DNA of 64,000 nt from Membranipora membranacea (GCA_914767715.1 OU612068.1:6820001-6884000), one strand, 5' to 3'. Counted from the first letter of the stretch, positions 32,704 through 45,681 are shown. Numbers and translations are program-made. Notes: generated by a model not told the origin, from the letters alone.

Positions 32704-35700
32704 GTGGCAGTACCTAGGGGCGGGTACAGACAAACATGTATTCCGTTCAGCCACTGCAGCAGTATGTATATACTAGCACGTCTCGACCTGTTCTTGCCAG
32801 CTGACATTATTTACACCCTGCCAAGAGAGGGACCATGGTACTGCGAAAGCCATATTCACTTTAACATTTCGCATGCAGTTTTATGGTTAATGGCAACGGA
32901 AACAGTACCTGACACCGGCTCGATTGTCGCCCGAGTTAACAAGGTTTGCGCTGGCTTGCTCCCGCTCCGGCAGCCAGTGAAAAGTCAGATGGGACGCAAT
33001 GGTAAAACCAGGAAATTTCTGAGAATAGCAGAATGGAATGTTCGAACACTAATGGACAGGAAAAGCTCAAAGAGACCTGAGAGTCAGACAGCGCTTGTTG
33101 CTAAGGAATTGAGTCGGTATGATATAGATATTGCTGCTCTGAGTGAAACTCGTTTTGCTCTCAATGACAGCCTAGTGGATAACGGGTATAAATTCTTCTG
33201 GAGTGGAAAAGGTGAGGAAGAAAGAAGAGAGGCAGGAGTTGGGTTTGCTATCAGGAATTCAATTATGCCCTACCTCGAACAAGAACCAACGGCAATTAGT
33301 GATAGAATCATTAGCATGACACTGCCACTTAAGAAGAATGATTATGCAACGATAGTGAGTTCCTACGCTCCAACAATGACAAACCCTGAGGAGAATAAAG
33401 AGGAGTTCTACAGGACATTGAGAGAAACAATAAAGAACATATCCATCACAGGCAAACTGATTATAGCCGGTGACTTCAATGCAAGGGTAGGATGTGAAGC
33501 TAAAACTTGGCCAGGCGTGATTGGTACTCAAGGAATTGGAAAGAGTAATTCAAATGGAGAGCTGTTGATGGCATTTTGCTCAGAGTACCAGCTCGTTGTC
33601 ACCAACACTGTTTTCAAACACAAACAGCATCACAAAACTACCTGGATGCACCCTTGTTCTAAGCATTGGCACCTCCTGGATTATGTGATTACAAGACAGA
33701 AAGACCTGAATGATGTGTTAGACACCAGGGCAATGAGAGGTGCTGAATGCTCAACCGACCACATCATGGTTAGGTCCAAGATCGTATTCACGCCAAGGAA
33801 AGCAAAGACCAAGACAAGAGGAAACTCAGCGTACAAGCTGAATGTGGGAAAACTGCGGAATGAGGAGGTGTTACAGGAGTTTCAGACACAGATGGATACG
33901 CCAATGGACTACAAAGTATGATGAAGATGTGACCTTGGAGGAGAGATGGGACAGGTTAAAGACGTGCGCCTTTTCTGCAGCAAATGAAATCCTAGGAAAA
34001 CCAGGACGGAAACATCAAGATTGGTTTGATGAGGATGACGTGGAGTTGAATGCATTGCTTGATGCAAGAAATAAGGCCAAAGTGAAAGTACTACAGAGAA
34101 AGACTAGAAGTAGCGTTGACAGACTAGCAAAAGTCAGAAGTAAATTACAGAAGTATACTCGAGAGAAGAAGTCTGAATGGTGGGAGGAAAAAGCGGAAGA
34201 ACTCCAACGAGCAGCTGATAAAAATGACATGAAGACATTTTACAATGGCCTTAGAGAGGTGTATGGGCCACAAATAGGGGTACTGCCCAATTGCTTGATG
34301 AGGATGGTGAGACAGTATTAACAGCGAAGGATGACACCTTAAAAAGGTTTGCACAGCATTTTGACCACCTGCTGAATGTACCCGGGACTGTGGATCATGA
34401 AGCTCTAAGCAGTCTCACAGACATGCCGCCTGATGGAAGTCTGGATGACATGCCAAGCTTTGATGAACTGCTGAATGCCATAGATGCAACGAAGGAGAAT
34501 AAGGCCTCTGGAGAGTGTGGCATTCCAGCAGAGGTGTGGAAGCATGGCGGACTGAAGTTAAAAGAAAGACTGCACGACCTGATTGTTTTCATCTGGAAGA
34601 CAAGCAGATGCCACAGAGCTGGAAGAATGCAAATATTGTGCCCATTTTCAAAAAGGGCAGTAGGAAGATCTGTGGTAACTACAGAGGAATCTCACTGCTC
34701 TCTATAGCCGGTAAGATCGTGGCCCGAATAATCCTCAACAGAATCAGTGAAAAGATAACTCCAAATATCCTACCTGAGACACAGTGTGGTTTTCGTAGCA
34801 GCAGAAGCACTATTGATATGGTGTTTAGCTTGCGCCAAATCCAAGAGAAGTGTACGGAACAGAACAGGGAGCTATATGCTGTATTTATAGAAGTATACTA
34901 AAGCATTTGATACAGTATCAAGGGAAGGCCTCTGGAGTGTACTGAAGAAGTTTGGCTTCACAGAGAAAGTCACAAACCTGATTAAAGCCCTTCATACGGG
35001 GATGCAAGCCAAAGTAGAACAAGGTAGAGACACATCGAATGAGTTTGCAGTGACCAATGGTGTCAAGCAGGGATGTGTTCTTGCTCCCACACTATTCTCA
35101 TTATACCTATAAGTTGCATTTAAGGATGTACATGAAGGAATTTATATCCAAGCAAGACATGGGGCGGATCTCTTTAACATAGCCCAGTTCAAGTCCAAGA
35201 CCCGTACAAACAAGCACCTAGTAAGAGAGATGCTGTTTGCCGATGACAGTGCTTTGGTGGCACACAGTGCTGCAGATACGCATGTACTCGTAGACCACTT
35301 CGCTAAAGCAGCAGCTCAGTTCAGCCTGAAAATAAACATCCAAAAGACAGAATGCATGTACCAGCCAAGCAAACTAATTAATCCTCCGGCTGAGCCAGAG
35401 GTTATCATGATAGACCATAAAGCAATTGCACTTGCCTCAGACTTCACCTACCTAGGAAGCTCTGTCTCCAGCACTGCAAAGATAGATAAAGAGCTGCGAA
35501 ACAGACTAGGCAAAGCAAGCGCGGCATTCGGGAAGCTTCAACAGAGATTGTGGAACAACAGACATGTCTCCATAAGGGTGAAATGTAAAGTCTATAAAGC
35601 TGTGGTACTCTCATGTCTCCTATATGGAGCTGAAGCATGGACGATATACAGGACCCAAGTGAAAAAACTAAGCGCTTTCATGATGAGACAACTGAGGGAC

Positions 35701-36040
35701 ATAATGAGTGTAAAGTGGTATGACAAAATCACAAATGAAGAGATACTAAGACGTGCCAACCTGCCTTGCATGGCAGATATTCTCATTGAAAGGAACTTGA
35801 GATGGGTAGGCCATGTGCATAGGATGGACAATGACCGGCTCCCTCGGCAACTACTGTACTCGCAATTGAAAGAAGGAGAAAGAAATCAGGGAAGGCCTAG
35901 ACTCAGATTTAAAGACGTTGCAAAAAGAAACATGAAATGGAGAGAGATCAACCTGAACTCCTGGTATTTTGTTACCGACCTAGGACCAGACTGGTGGCAA
36001 GAGTGTAGAACTATCATCATCAACATTACCAATTCTTTTT
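32704..36040 (+). mobile_element. RTE/BovB-type non-LTR retrotransposon (LINE), nearly full length, inactivated
   Basis: An endonuclease region (about 33000-33800) has the AP-endonuclease signatures RIAEWNVRTL, ALSETRF, AGDFNARVG, TTWMHP and the closing STDHIMV. The reverse transcriptase follows: GNYRGISLLSIAGKI, KAFDTVSREGL, NGVKQGCVLAPTLFSLYL, the catalytic FADD box (35241) and a C-terminal RWVGHVHRMDNDRLPRQLL. This resembles the craniofacial-development-protein-2-like sequences derived from RTE elements. The frame changes near 33900, 34290, 34610 and 34895, and an in-frame TAA lies at 35110-35112, so it cannot encode one protein. It lies upstream of exon 2 of the dead transporter copy. Confidence 0.87.
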
Positions 36041-37617
36041 TTTTGCCCACAAACATATGTTCCTACTCCATTTTCCCTCAGCTTGCCATTACATCAATTT
36101 TAGGTACTGTCTAGCATTTCACTTCATCTTCAAGAGAAATGCAGTGTTGCTGGGTGACACACATAGAGTTATTATATACTCTATGGCGACACAACACACA
36201 GGTTTTCAGCTGGAGCACTGTGTTGTATTGTACTTGCGTCTTTAAAAATTTATTCTTGTTAATGCGTTCTCAGAACCAGGTCTCTAACTGTGCTGAGACG
36301 AGCGGACACAGGCTTTATAGATACGTCTTTTCAGTACCACCAGGATGTTTAGATTATCTCTTCCATTTCAGATTCTAACTATTGGACCAAAGCGTTTGTG
36401 TCTCATAGGCAGCCTCATCTCTTCATCATCATGTATAGGGTTCGGGTGAGTTCATTAATAATGCTATATGTCAGTAGAATCAGGAAAGAGTACCAACTAC
36501 TGAATGTTAAACTCAAAAAATAGGGCAGGCATATCAGGTCCACAGCTATTTTGAACATAGGTTTTATTTTTTGTCAAATACCAGGCTGAGTAGAAAGAAA
36601 GACGATGAATCACAAATTCAAAACATAGCAATGAAATTATTATCTCACTGATCTAATGGACCACATTTCTAAGAACCAGGACTTATTTTTGATAAAAGGC
36701 ATTATTGTCATTTTTTGTCAAGATTCTATGAAATGTTTATAGATCACGTTACATCAAAGGCAACAATGCCATGTAATGTTGGATGACATGGCATGCAGAG
36801 GATTTTGTTTTGATAACTATAAGTACTATTGCACACAATATTTTTGAGGGTTTTTGCATATAAGTATGTTATAAACAAACGACAATAACAACTTTTTGAT
36901 AAACAAATAGCAAAAAATATAAATTTGTGTCAAAAAATAATAATTAGTTGGGAGAATGATTGATAGATATAACATATTACTAAATAATATGAATCGGTTT
37001 AAAAATATTGATTTGCTGTAGTTGGTCCTGAGTTCTAATTGCCCAGAGTGGCATTCTAGACAAATCTTCCAAGTTACAAGATAGCAGATGTTGGGAGACT
37101 TTTGGCTAAAATAGTGGGGTCGGTGAATGCCCAAATATGTTACCAAACTAATGTACTCAGCGCTTCTTTAATGTTTGAGTAAAACTGTCGCACAAGGGTA
37201 CAGGCTTCTACCTGTCATTATTTGCTGCCAGCAATAGATATTTACACCTTATTACTTTCAGGTTGGTATCGTACATCTTGAACCCCACAGTATTTTTTGT
37301 ATTATGCGTTGGAATGAGATTGGCAGCAGGATGTGCAGCAGTTATGATCTCTATAGCCGTTTAATGTATTCTACTTAAATCCTCAATGTTCAGCACGAAC
37401 ACTGTAACAGTAGGTATGACATCCTGCTCCATTTCCATTACATAATGTCCTACCCTGGTATGATACTTGATAGAAGTCCATGCATTGTTAGGCTTTATAT
37501 TGCTGTTTCAGTAATAGCTTTTTCAACATCAAATGTAATGACTGATCTCATTAAATACACTAGTGAAATACTCATGGCAATGTTGTTTGAGAGTCCCCAA
37601 ACACTTGTTCACCTCCA

Positions 37618-37634
37618 CCCCCCCCCCCCCCCCC
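37618..37634 (+). repeat. C17 homopolymer
   Basis: Seventeen uninterrupted C in intron 3 of the pseudogene. The length may be uncertain because of sequencing slippage. Confidence 0.85.
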
Positions 37635-39006
37635 ACCATGGCTGGGGGAATGAAATAGAATTCCAGCACAGGTTTAGATGCGAAAGATTCATTAGTTTCA
37701 AAAATAATAAGCATCAGCGACTAATTTCGAAGGATCGATGACTAAATGTTAGTGCGGATCTGATATGTCTTTCAGGGGATGATAGAGCTAGTATTAGGTG
37801 CTGCATACGGTATCGGAGCTGCTATTGGTGCTGGTCTCTATCAAGTAAGAAAACGTACATGGCTCAAACATTTTGAAGTTTCAAACCCATCAAATTTTAA
37901 TTCTAATAGGGTAAGTTGCTGGTGTTAGATGCCATTTAATTTTTTTTTGGAGAGAATTAATGTCAGTTTCGCACATTTATTACCCTATTAAAGCTCAGAA
38001 AAATGTCTATAATGGCAAGCATCCATTAACAGGTTTTCTATCACCTTCTACCTCCAAATATCTCACAATATTGAACACTAATGTCTTAACTGGCACCTCA
38101 CTACGGAAATCAGAGGAAAATTACAAAACGCTAAAGTTTTACAATTGCCGAGTGAAAACATCAAATTGTTGAAAACTTTCACACTTTTAAGTGTACAATT
38201 ATAAGTATATATAAGTCTTTTTGAGAGATCAGGCTTATTTGTTGCCTGTTGGAGTTTTTGTACTCACACTAGTGTGGGTTAAGGCGAGCCAAGGATATGT
38301 CAACGCATTCATGTCCATACCATGAATTTCTGTTGTAGATTGGCGGATACAGAACAACTTTCTGGGTAGTTGGAGCAATATCTGCTAGCTTTGCTCTTGT
38401 GATTTGTTTTGTTCCAGACCTGGATAAGGAGGCAAGGTATTAATCAAGCATAGAACATTCCAAGCTTTTGCTTTGTTTGCTTATAGCAGCAATCCATAAC
38501 CAACCATTCATGTCCCAATTGCTAGTTGAGATCTGGATGATGATGACTACCTTCAGAATATTTGGTTAAGTTTTGTCCTTGCATATATCTACCGTTGTTG
38601 GCCCTGATAAATGGAAATACAGGTTTTAGAGTGGTGGAGCTTTAATGGGTTTCACTTATGATGGTCCCGAACAGCTACTTTTAGCTTAAATATTTGTTTG
38701 ACAACAAGGTGTGACAACGTGGTCTTTTGTTTCCTGCAGAGCATGAGACCAAGAAGGAAAAGGAGAATCTTAGATTTTTGAAGATGCTTAGCATACCGGG
38801 AATTAGTATACTGTTTTTTAGTGTCCCAGTTCTCAAGATGGGTAGGACTGGAGTTGGGAGTGTCATAACGCCTTTCATAACAGATCAGGTAAATTTCGTA
38901 GCAGCGTTTTTATCAGAAAACTTTGTGATCGAGTATTCAATTAGGGTGTAAAAGTGGAATGGGGTGTCAGGTAAAAACCCGCTGGACATTGCAGTGAAAG
39001 GTGAAC

Positions 39007-39394
39007 AACAGACTCTAGGCAGGCTATCTAGGTAGCTGCAAGTTTGACACCATCGAGGCAATATACGAAAGAGTGATGAGAACAAGATGCCTCAGACTCG
39101 TAGCTACTGACCACACTGACTCAGTATTTACATTCGATAAACCTCCGTCTGGTCGATACAGAGCAATCAAAGCGAGGGTAAACATACGAACTGACTGTTT
39201 CCGATCCCTCTGTGTGCGGAAGTTAAATAGTATACTTTTTTAGCCAACTAGTGATAATTCTTACTGTTTATTTATTTCTTACAATTTTTACAACCAACCA
39301 GACCAAAACTTTTTAATGTTTACACCATAACTTTTATTGCTCAGCGAAAACAAAATATTTCTCAAACATGAGACTGTAATAAATGATGAATGAA
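39007..39394 (+). mobile_element. LINE 3'-end insertion with 12-bp target duplication
   Basis: The frame ending TAG at 39241-39243 carries PPSGRYRAIK...FRSLCVRKLNSILF, the same C-terminal motif as the LINE at 11203-12049. The 3' end is a (ATGA)-type tail after AATAAATG. TGAAAGGTGAAC occurs at both edges (38995-39006 and 39395-39406), a target duplication. It lies in the pseudogene intron between exons 6 and 7. Confidence 0.82.
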
Positions 39395-41183
39395 TGAAAG
39401 GTGAACCGAAAATTTTGTTGATGATGATCAAGTGTTGGGACAGCATACCAATGTGAAATGACATGAATTATTTTCATCATCTCCCCTGACATCAACTTAC
39501 AACTGGAGTTGATCTCTATGCAAAGCTCATGGTTCCTGCCATCAAAGGCCTTTTTTTGACCCCCACTTTGACATTTTGACCCGATGAGGCAATCCTGGAC
39601 AAGAGAGGACAACTCCCACTATGATTTCAATTCGTCCTGCTCAAAGTGCGATTCAGCTTTCATTTGTTTTTGCTTTGTTAAGAACCGTTGTGCATTGAAG
39701 TGACAACAAAAAATTGTGTCTAGCCTTATTTTTTCATAGAACAGAATGACAGAGTTAGTCTACACCATTAAATAATTACAGGATTGATGTTTGATGTTGT
39801 AAGTATGGGACTTCTGAGTGGCCAAAGAACGCTCTCACCTTGGCCTCATATTCAGTAGTAATACTAATTCAAAGTTTTTTTTTCTGTTCAATGTAACTCC
39901 ACCAACGGTTGCACTAGGATGGGCAGTCTGACCTATAGGATATATGGCTGTATGTCCCTTAGGATCTTTTTTATGTAAAAAGGTGAGTTTTATTTTAAAA
40001 CCTATACTGTGACCATCTTTTATATGTGATTATTGGTTGTCATGGGTGGTAATAGAATTTTAAAGCTTTTGGTAGTTCATCAAATGCATCTCTAACATTT
40101 TATGGAAAGGGTTATTGTCTTCAAAGAAAGTGTTGTGATTTCTTTCATCCATTGAAACATGTCGATAAAAATATATGAGCCAGGACTCTAACCTATTTAC
40201 TTGAATGGTGTAGCTTTTGATAATGCATATTTTTTTATTTTGTAGGGTTATATATGGTCTCAGATGGTGCTAGTCTGGTTTATGATGGTGCTAGCCTACA
40301 TATTCATCGCTCCATCTCCACTTTTAAACTTCATTTTTCATGGGTACAGGTAAGTATATTGAGAAATCAAGGCCAGTATTTAAGCTTATGCAGGTCAAAC
40401 TTTGTTGTACCAAAATGACCAACAATGATCAATATTTTCATGTTTTTGGGATATTGATTTCAAACCAGCATCAGACTCTCTAGGACTCACTCATCACCCA
40501 AAATATGTAGCATATCTCAAATGAGTCGCATATATATTATCATACTAGTGATCGATTTGTTTTCTCATTAATATTGTGAGGACAACTTTTACCAACTTCT
40601 AACAGGAGTTTTCCCGCTTCAATAATCGCACGTCGCGAGACAGGGCAGAGACAAGGTTGAGGCAAAAAGTGAGACCTTTTCTCACAGTCTGTTGATTATC
40701 CTTCAAAAAACTTCTGGAAGCTTCATTATTATTGATGTAACATATTATATATTTTTCAGAAATATCTGGTTCCCGTTGACATGATGTTTCTATCCTATGT
40801 ATTCCAAGCTGGTCTGATGATCCCAAACTTCAAGGCAGCTCTCAATTTAGTAATGTAAGTGAGTTTAATGCCTGTCACCAAATCATTTTCTCAAACGTTT
40901 GAGAACTCAGGCGAGTTTCTTCAAATTTACTGATCCATCGAACTTAATGAATGAAAGGTTACTCTCTTAGCATAATCTAAGGATCATGTATTGAATATAA
41001 GATATGGTTTTAATCAAGGAAAATTGGTTTGAGTTTAAAAAAAATGGCTCCCTCTCAAAAAAATCAATGTCTATTACCAGGGCAAAATATATTTACATTG
41101 GCCGAACCCTCCTCCATTCATTCTGCCTATGATTCAAAGTTTACCGGGTCTTCCTCAGTCATTAAAAAGGTCATGTTTGCCTA

Positions 41184-41265
41184 GCCTTGTCACGTGGGCA
41201 CGGGTTTTGGTTTTTTTGGTTGCCAAAAACCAAAAAAACCAAAACCTGTGGCCGCGTAACAAGGC
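41184..41265. mobile_element. 82-bp palindromic MITE
   Basis: GCCTTGTCACGTGGGCACGG then a GGTTTTGG-rich arm faces CCAAAACCTGTGGCCGCG then TAACAAGGC. The arms of about 38 bases differ at a few positions, and TA flanks both ends. Related hairpins occur at 17471-17507 and near 31835-31890. It lies 58 bases before pseudogene exon 10. Confidence 0.75.
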
Positions 41266-42044
41266 TAATGTTTGCCAGCTATTTTCCTTGGTACGCTCAG
41301 ATTTTCTCATCTGTGTATCAAAGGGTAAATGGATATGATGGTGAGGATACCAAAACTTATGGTATGGTGGCAGGCATGACTAACGCAGCGATAGGACTGG
41401 GAGCTACTTTTGGACCTGTGACTGCCGGCGCCTTGGTACAATCCTTCACATTTGACTGGTACTCGACTGTAGTCAGTCTCACTTACCTACTGATGGTAAT
41501 GTGTTTGTTTAATCTAAATAATTAATTTATAGTACTCTATCATTGTGCTCAACCACTAAGAGAAAAAGGGTAAGTAGCAAAGTTAAAGCCAAAGTTAAGA
41601 ACTGCAGTCAGAAAATCAATCTGCAAGCCAATTCAAGTTATCCTTTTCACTAAGAGTGCTGAAAGATGCCCAATCTACCTGAACATCACTAAAATCACAT
41701 AGTCGTTGTCTTATTGTTAGCTTACTATCTGGTGTTAAGACTAAAATGTCTTAGATTCTGAATGTGAATATCACACATTGTCATGCTCATTACTGGTGCA
41801 GGTTCGCCAAATATATTTAAAATAAAATCATAATATTGCTGTCTGTCAATGCTGACAATGACTGCATTGAATTGTGCTCTATTAAGAGGTTGTATAGTGA
41901 CCACTAGGTTTCCAAGTCATACGTGCCACTCATGAACCGCTGGCGGACGTAACCGAGCCTGAAGCATATTGCTACAAGGCCCGAGCTGCAGTGGTTGGTG
42001 ACAGTGTCCTCATGCATGGTGTTATATCATACATGAGGTTTTTT

Positions 42045-42516
42045 TATTTGCATCCATAATGCTATTGTAAATACAGACGACTGCTATTAAGTCTACGTCT
42101 AAATCGTCATTGCAGAGAGGGTTACCCCTCTAGAGTACAGGTACATGGTACTCAAGTCGCACCCTATACCCTTGCCCTCCAGAATTCCGGCTGCTCTTAT
42201 TATCGAAGAGGCAGAGGGGGATCTTTTTACTGCATGTGGGGTGTACAAACACACAGTGGACCTCCGGTATTTTTAGTCACGTTCCACAAGGACCTAGCTA
42301 GGATGAATGGTGTGCCAGTACCAAATCTGAAATGATTGCCGGCTCCGGGAATTGAACCTGGACCTCACAGATCACAAGTCCGCACCCTGCTATTATTTTT
42401 AGTCCTGATCCAAAGGAACTATGCGATCAGTCAAAGTCGAAAAGACTTTTGATACCGGATGAGATTTGAGTCCACAACTGGCAGAGGCGCATACCGCTGA
42501 GCCAAACTGACTAAAT
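42045..42516 (-). mobile_element. tRNA-derived SINE, possibly dimeric
   Basis: On the minus strand, from 42516, a tRNA-like head reads TTTGGCTCAGCGGTATGCG (box A type). A second module has AGGTTCAATTCCCGG, a near-perfect box B, at 42340-42361. Continuing on the minus strand the element ends in an A-rich tail GCAAATAAAAAAAC near 42045. It lies in the last intron of the pseudogene. Exact ends are approximate. Confidence 0.6.
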
Positions 42517-42834
42517 ATATTTATACTGTGTCAAGAAACCCTTACTGTCATTGAGTGGTAACTCTCCTCTTTTGGAGATAAATGTCATGATAGAGTGATG
42601 ATTAAATTTCCTGATATAACAGTTGAGTTTGAATTTTCCTACAGTACCTGATGCAACGTTTCCCGCCACGGCAGCTGCAGCATTTGGAACATATATTCAG
42701 CTATATAGAAGCTAGAATAGGAGAACTAGTTAATTAAATAAGCTGCAGAACAAAGAGAGAAGAGCATCGACAATTACATTGTGTTCTTTATATTACAGTT
42801 GTTGGTGAATGTCATATATCTCACATTCACTTAG

Positions 42835-43536
42835 ATAAGCAAAAAGCGGCTGTAACCACCCGTTATAGTCAACACAGACACTGCAGACAAATAGCGAACT
42901 TCAACAGTTGATTATTTTATAAATTTAATAAATGTATAACATAACAATTTCATTATATAAATGCTCTACTTTTTATCCTCACTAATATGCAACAAAACAA
43001 ACTGATTGGTTTTGAGATGAATAAGTTTTAGATGTGAAACTATAAGAATATACAGTTAAGAGTTAATTGGTAAAGAAAACATAAGTTGTGTTATAAAATA
43101 ATACAGAACGTAGTTCCCTTACAGTGTTGGTGAACGGTGCAGCACCGCGTTAGGATTTCAGGAATAGTTCAGTGGTATTATATCACTCCAGATATGGACT
43201 GTAGCCATAGCCGTAGGCTGTGAAGTAGATTCAGAAAGATCAGGGCATTAGCAAGCTTCATGCAACTGGCTTGGGATGTGAAAGCTTTCACTCAACAGCC
43301 AATAGTGCTAGTGCTTTAAGGAGTTGTAAGTGTAAAATCAACATTCCGTAGTCTTGTTGTAAGGAAAATGATTTGTTGAGGCAGGAAAACTGAATATTTA
43401 AACCATGGTACAGAAAAAGGTGATAAGCCTGCAATTCTAGATCCGACAATCAAGTAACATGACTCCGAAAATGTTTATTGAAAATAGAGCCTCCTAACTG
43501 CTGCCAGGAATCCTAGATATCAAGGCTATGGAAATG
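42835..43536. other. Intergenic, no feature recognised
   Basis: AT-rich sequence after the pseudogene. No exon or repeat was recognised by eye. Confidence 0.4.
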
Positions 43537-44600
43537 TCTTTATATATACTTTTATTGGCAACCAAAGTCATCTCATTCGAAATGTTTTGCACTCAGTGCC
43601 AGAAAAATTTTTTTAAAACAAAAAAAGAGAAACAGAAAGGAAATAATATCATCAATGATGTTGGTCAAGTCAATAATATATGGTTGAAAAGTAAAGTTTT
43701 GAATGAACTGAACTTCTCTTTAGATCTCAAATGTAACGGTAAAGCATTGTATGTAGCAGAAACTTTGTATCTTAGATTGTCTGTATGATATAAAAGTAAA
43801 TGTTTATCACGAAAATTGAACTTGGTAGTGTTTTTAAATCCTCTATATATAAATGGAGGTGTTATAAAATTGTTTATCTTATGCGCAAAAAGTGAAGTGA
43901 AATAACAAACAAGCTTAGGAAGAGGTAGGAGTTATAATGATTGTGTAATGGATTCGGTTGGAATGAGATAATATGGGATGTAATGCACATTTGCGATAAT
44001 GCGTAAAGCCCGTTTTTGCAACAAAAATAATCTATTGAGGGCATTATTGCAGGACAAGTTGCCAATGATATGGATACCATATATAAGGTGACAATAGATA
44101 AACTGGCAGTAAAATGTGCAGGCACTTGCTATGTCCAAGAAGTATCTCAAATTTTGAAGTAGGTAAACATTCCGTTGTACCTTTTTATATACATACTCTA
44201 GATGATCCTGCCATGAAAGCGAGTCATTCAACACAAAACCCTGAAGCCTTGTAGTTCTCTGTCTGTTTAGTTTTTCATGCCCTATGTACAGTTCCAGGTC
44301 ATAAAGCGGATCTGATATATTAAGTAGCATGTAATGATGAGATTTCTGAACATTTATAACCATCCGGTTAAGATTGCACCAATCCAAAATGCCATTTAAA
44401 TCTTCAGATGCCTTTGCCTTTAGTTGCTGAAGGTTTTTATTAGATGACAGGAAATTAATTCTTTCTTTTATTCTTTCAGTGACTAATTCTTTCAGCGACG
44501 AAATGAAATAAAGCTGCTCAGAATAAACTTCATGACTTGCGCTTCTTTCAAACAGATAGCAAATCGCTTTTAATGTTAATGAAAAGTTGACAGCTGGCAT
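43537..44600 (-). mobile_element. LINE fragment (reverse transcriptase C-terminal part and 3' UTR)
   Basis: On the minus strand an open frame from 44600 encodes KASEDLNGILDWCNLNRMVI (the usual block after the catalytic box), then LQGFVLNDSLSWQDHLEYVY and LLQKRALRIIANVHYIPYYL. A single in-frame TAA lies at 43932-43934. The same frame continues through TDNLRYKVSATYNALPLHLR to a final TGA at 43665-43667. The 3' UTR runs to about 43537 and is shared with the fragment at 6671-6786. The catalytic YADD box is not present, so the copy is 5' truncated. Confidence 0.82.
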
Positions 44601-44830
44601 TTAAATGTAATTAACAGTTTTCAATCTTGCCGGAAGGACTTTATTTACCATTTCAGAGATTGTTCAATGTCAGGGTGACTCTGAACTACAGCAGAATTTT
44701 GATCTGCCTGAGCGCTAATACAAACCAGATCTATTACTACTCATACTTATCAAAATTAGCCAGCAGATGACACAGACACTAATTAGCTGCTAGCTGGATC
44801 CTCAAGATTGGTTTGTAAAAAAATGGTGGT

Positions 44831-44873
44831 CGATATCACAGAGTAAGGATATATCCTTACTCTGTGTCGATAT
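44831..44873. repeat. Short palindrome, copy B of a dispersed pair
   Basis: CACAGAGTAAGGATAT and ATCCTTACTCTGTG form a perfect core, with CGATAT/CGATATT outside it. It is the same sequence as at 12051-12082. Confidence 0.8.
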
Positions 44874-45681
44874 TTTATAACACTCTAAATAACATATAAT
44901 AGGAGAAACTCTTCGGGATTAGGTCATCATACGCTGCCAGGTGCAGGCAGCATCCTCTATCATGTTCAACATCCTCTTTTAATTAAAATTGTTGTAAAAT
45001 TGCAATTCCTTCCGGATTTTGACACCTTGATTGGCAAGGACATTAATGTGATGAACTATAGATAGTTGGTGTAGTAAACAGCATCAAGTAAATTAAAAGA
45101 TAAATAATTGATTTATGACAAGTCAGAGACTGAAAATTTTTTAATGCATGTTTAACAATTTACTTGTTTCTATTTCACTTTGGTTCGATGCATCACATCC
45201 AAGTGAAATTCAAACCAAAGATCTCCCCGATCCAAAATGGTTTACAAATAGGTGTTTCTGATAAGAATTTTCATGGTTTGGTTCACCTCAAACTCAAACG
45301 CCTCAATTCCCGACGACTCAAAATAATCTAATGTAGAAAACGCACTCAGAAGTTGTAGTGATATCATTGGTGACAGCACATGTATGAATTTCTGATAACA
45401 CGACGAATGTTGAAAAGAGGTCAACCTTCGCCTCATAATCCAGCCTCTGGGGATCATTGTGGTGAAAAGCTTGGAGAATATAAACAGGGGATGTTTTCAA
45501 TATTTAATTCATCGATTACCTATGGGGGTGTAAAAATTTTAATACACCACTGTCAGTAGCATAGTCGATTAACTGAAAATTTCATGCCTATATATAAACC
45601 ATTTCAGTGAATATAAAGATGACTTCATCCACATAGTTGCAGACGAAGAAACATCTTATATCCATCCCTCCGGTATTTAAG
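44874..45681. other. Upstream flank of the GPCR gene
   Basis: No gene was recognised on either strand. An acceptor-like TTTCAG lies at about 45603-45607, so a non-coding 5' exon may precede the GPCR coding exon. Confidence 0.35.

Larger units (their letters stand above)
36372..42834 (+). pseudogene. Dead paralogue of the SLC18B1-like transporter (exons 2-11 recognisable)
   Basis: Ten segments align with exons 2-11 of the gene at 8042-18082: 36372-36445, 37262-37409, 37776-37844, 38339-38423, 38740-38888, 39887-39982, 40246-40349, 40760-40854, 41324-41495 and 42799-42834. Lesions: no exon 1 found; TAA at 37362-37364 in exon 3; GT donor of exon 5 changed to GA; AG acceptor of exon 7 lost (CAG replaced by CTG); TGA for Trp at 39929-39931; one base deleted in exon 9 (95 instead of 96); TAG for Trp at 42832-42834. 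Exon 4 is identical at all 69 bases, and exon 10 is intact with few changes, so loss looks recent or some exons were gene-converted. The exon-2 upstream intron also matches (about 36260-36371 against 8700-8823), showing a DNA-level duplication rather than retroposition. Confidence 0.9.
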
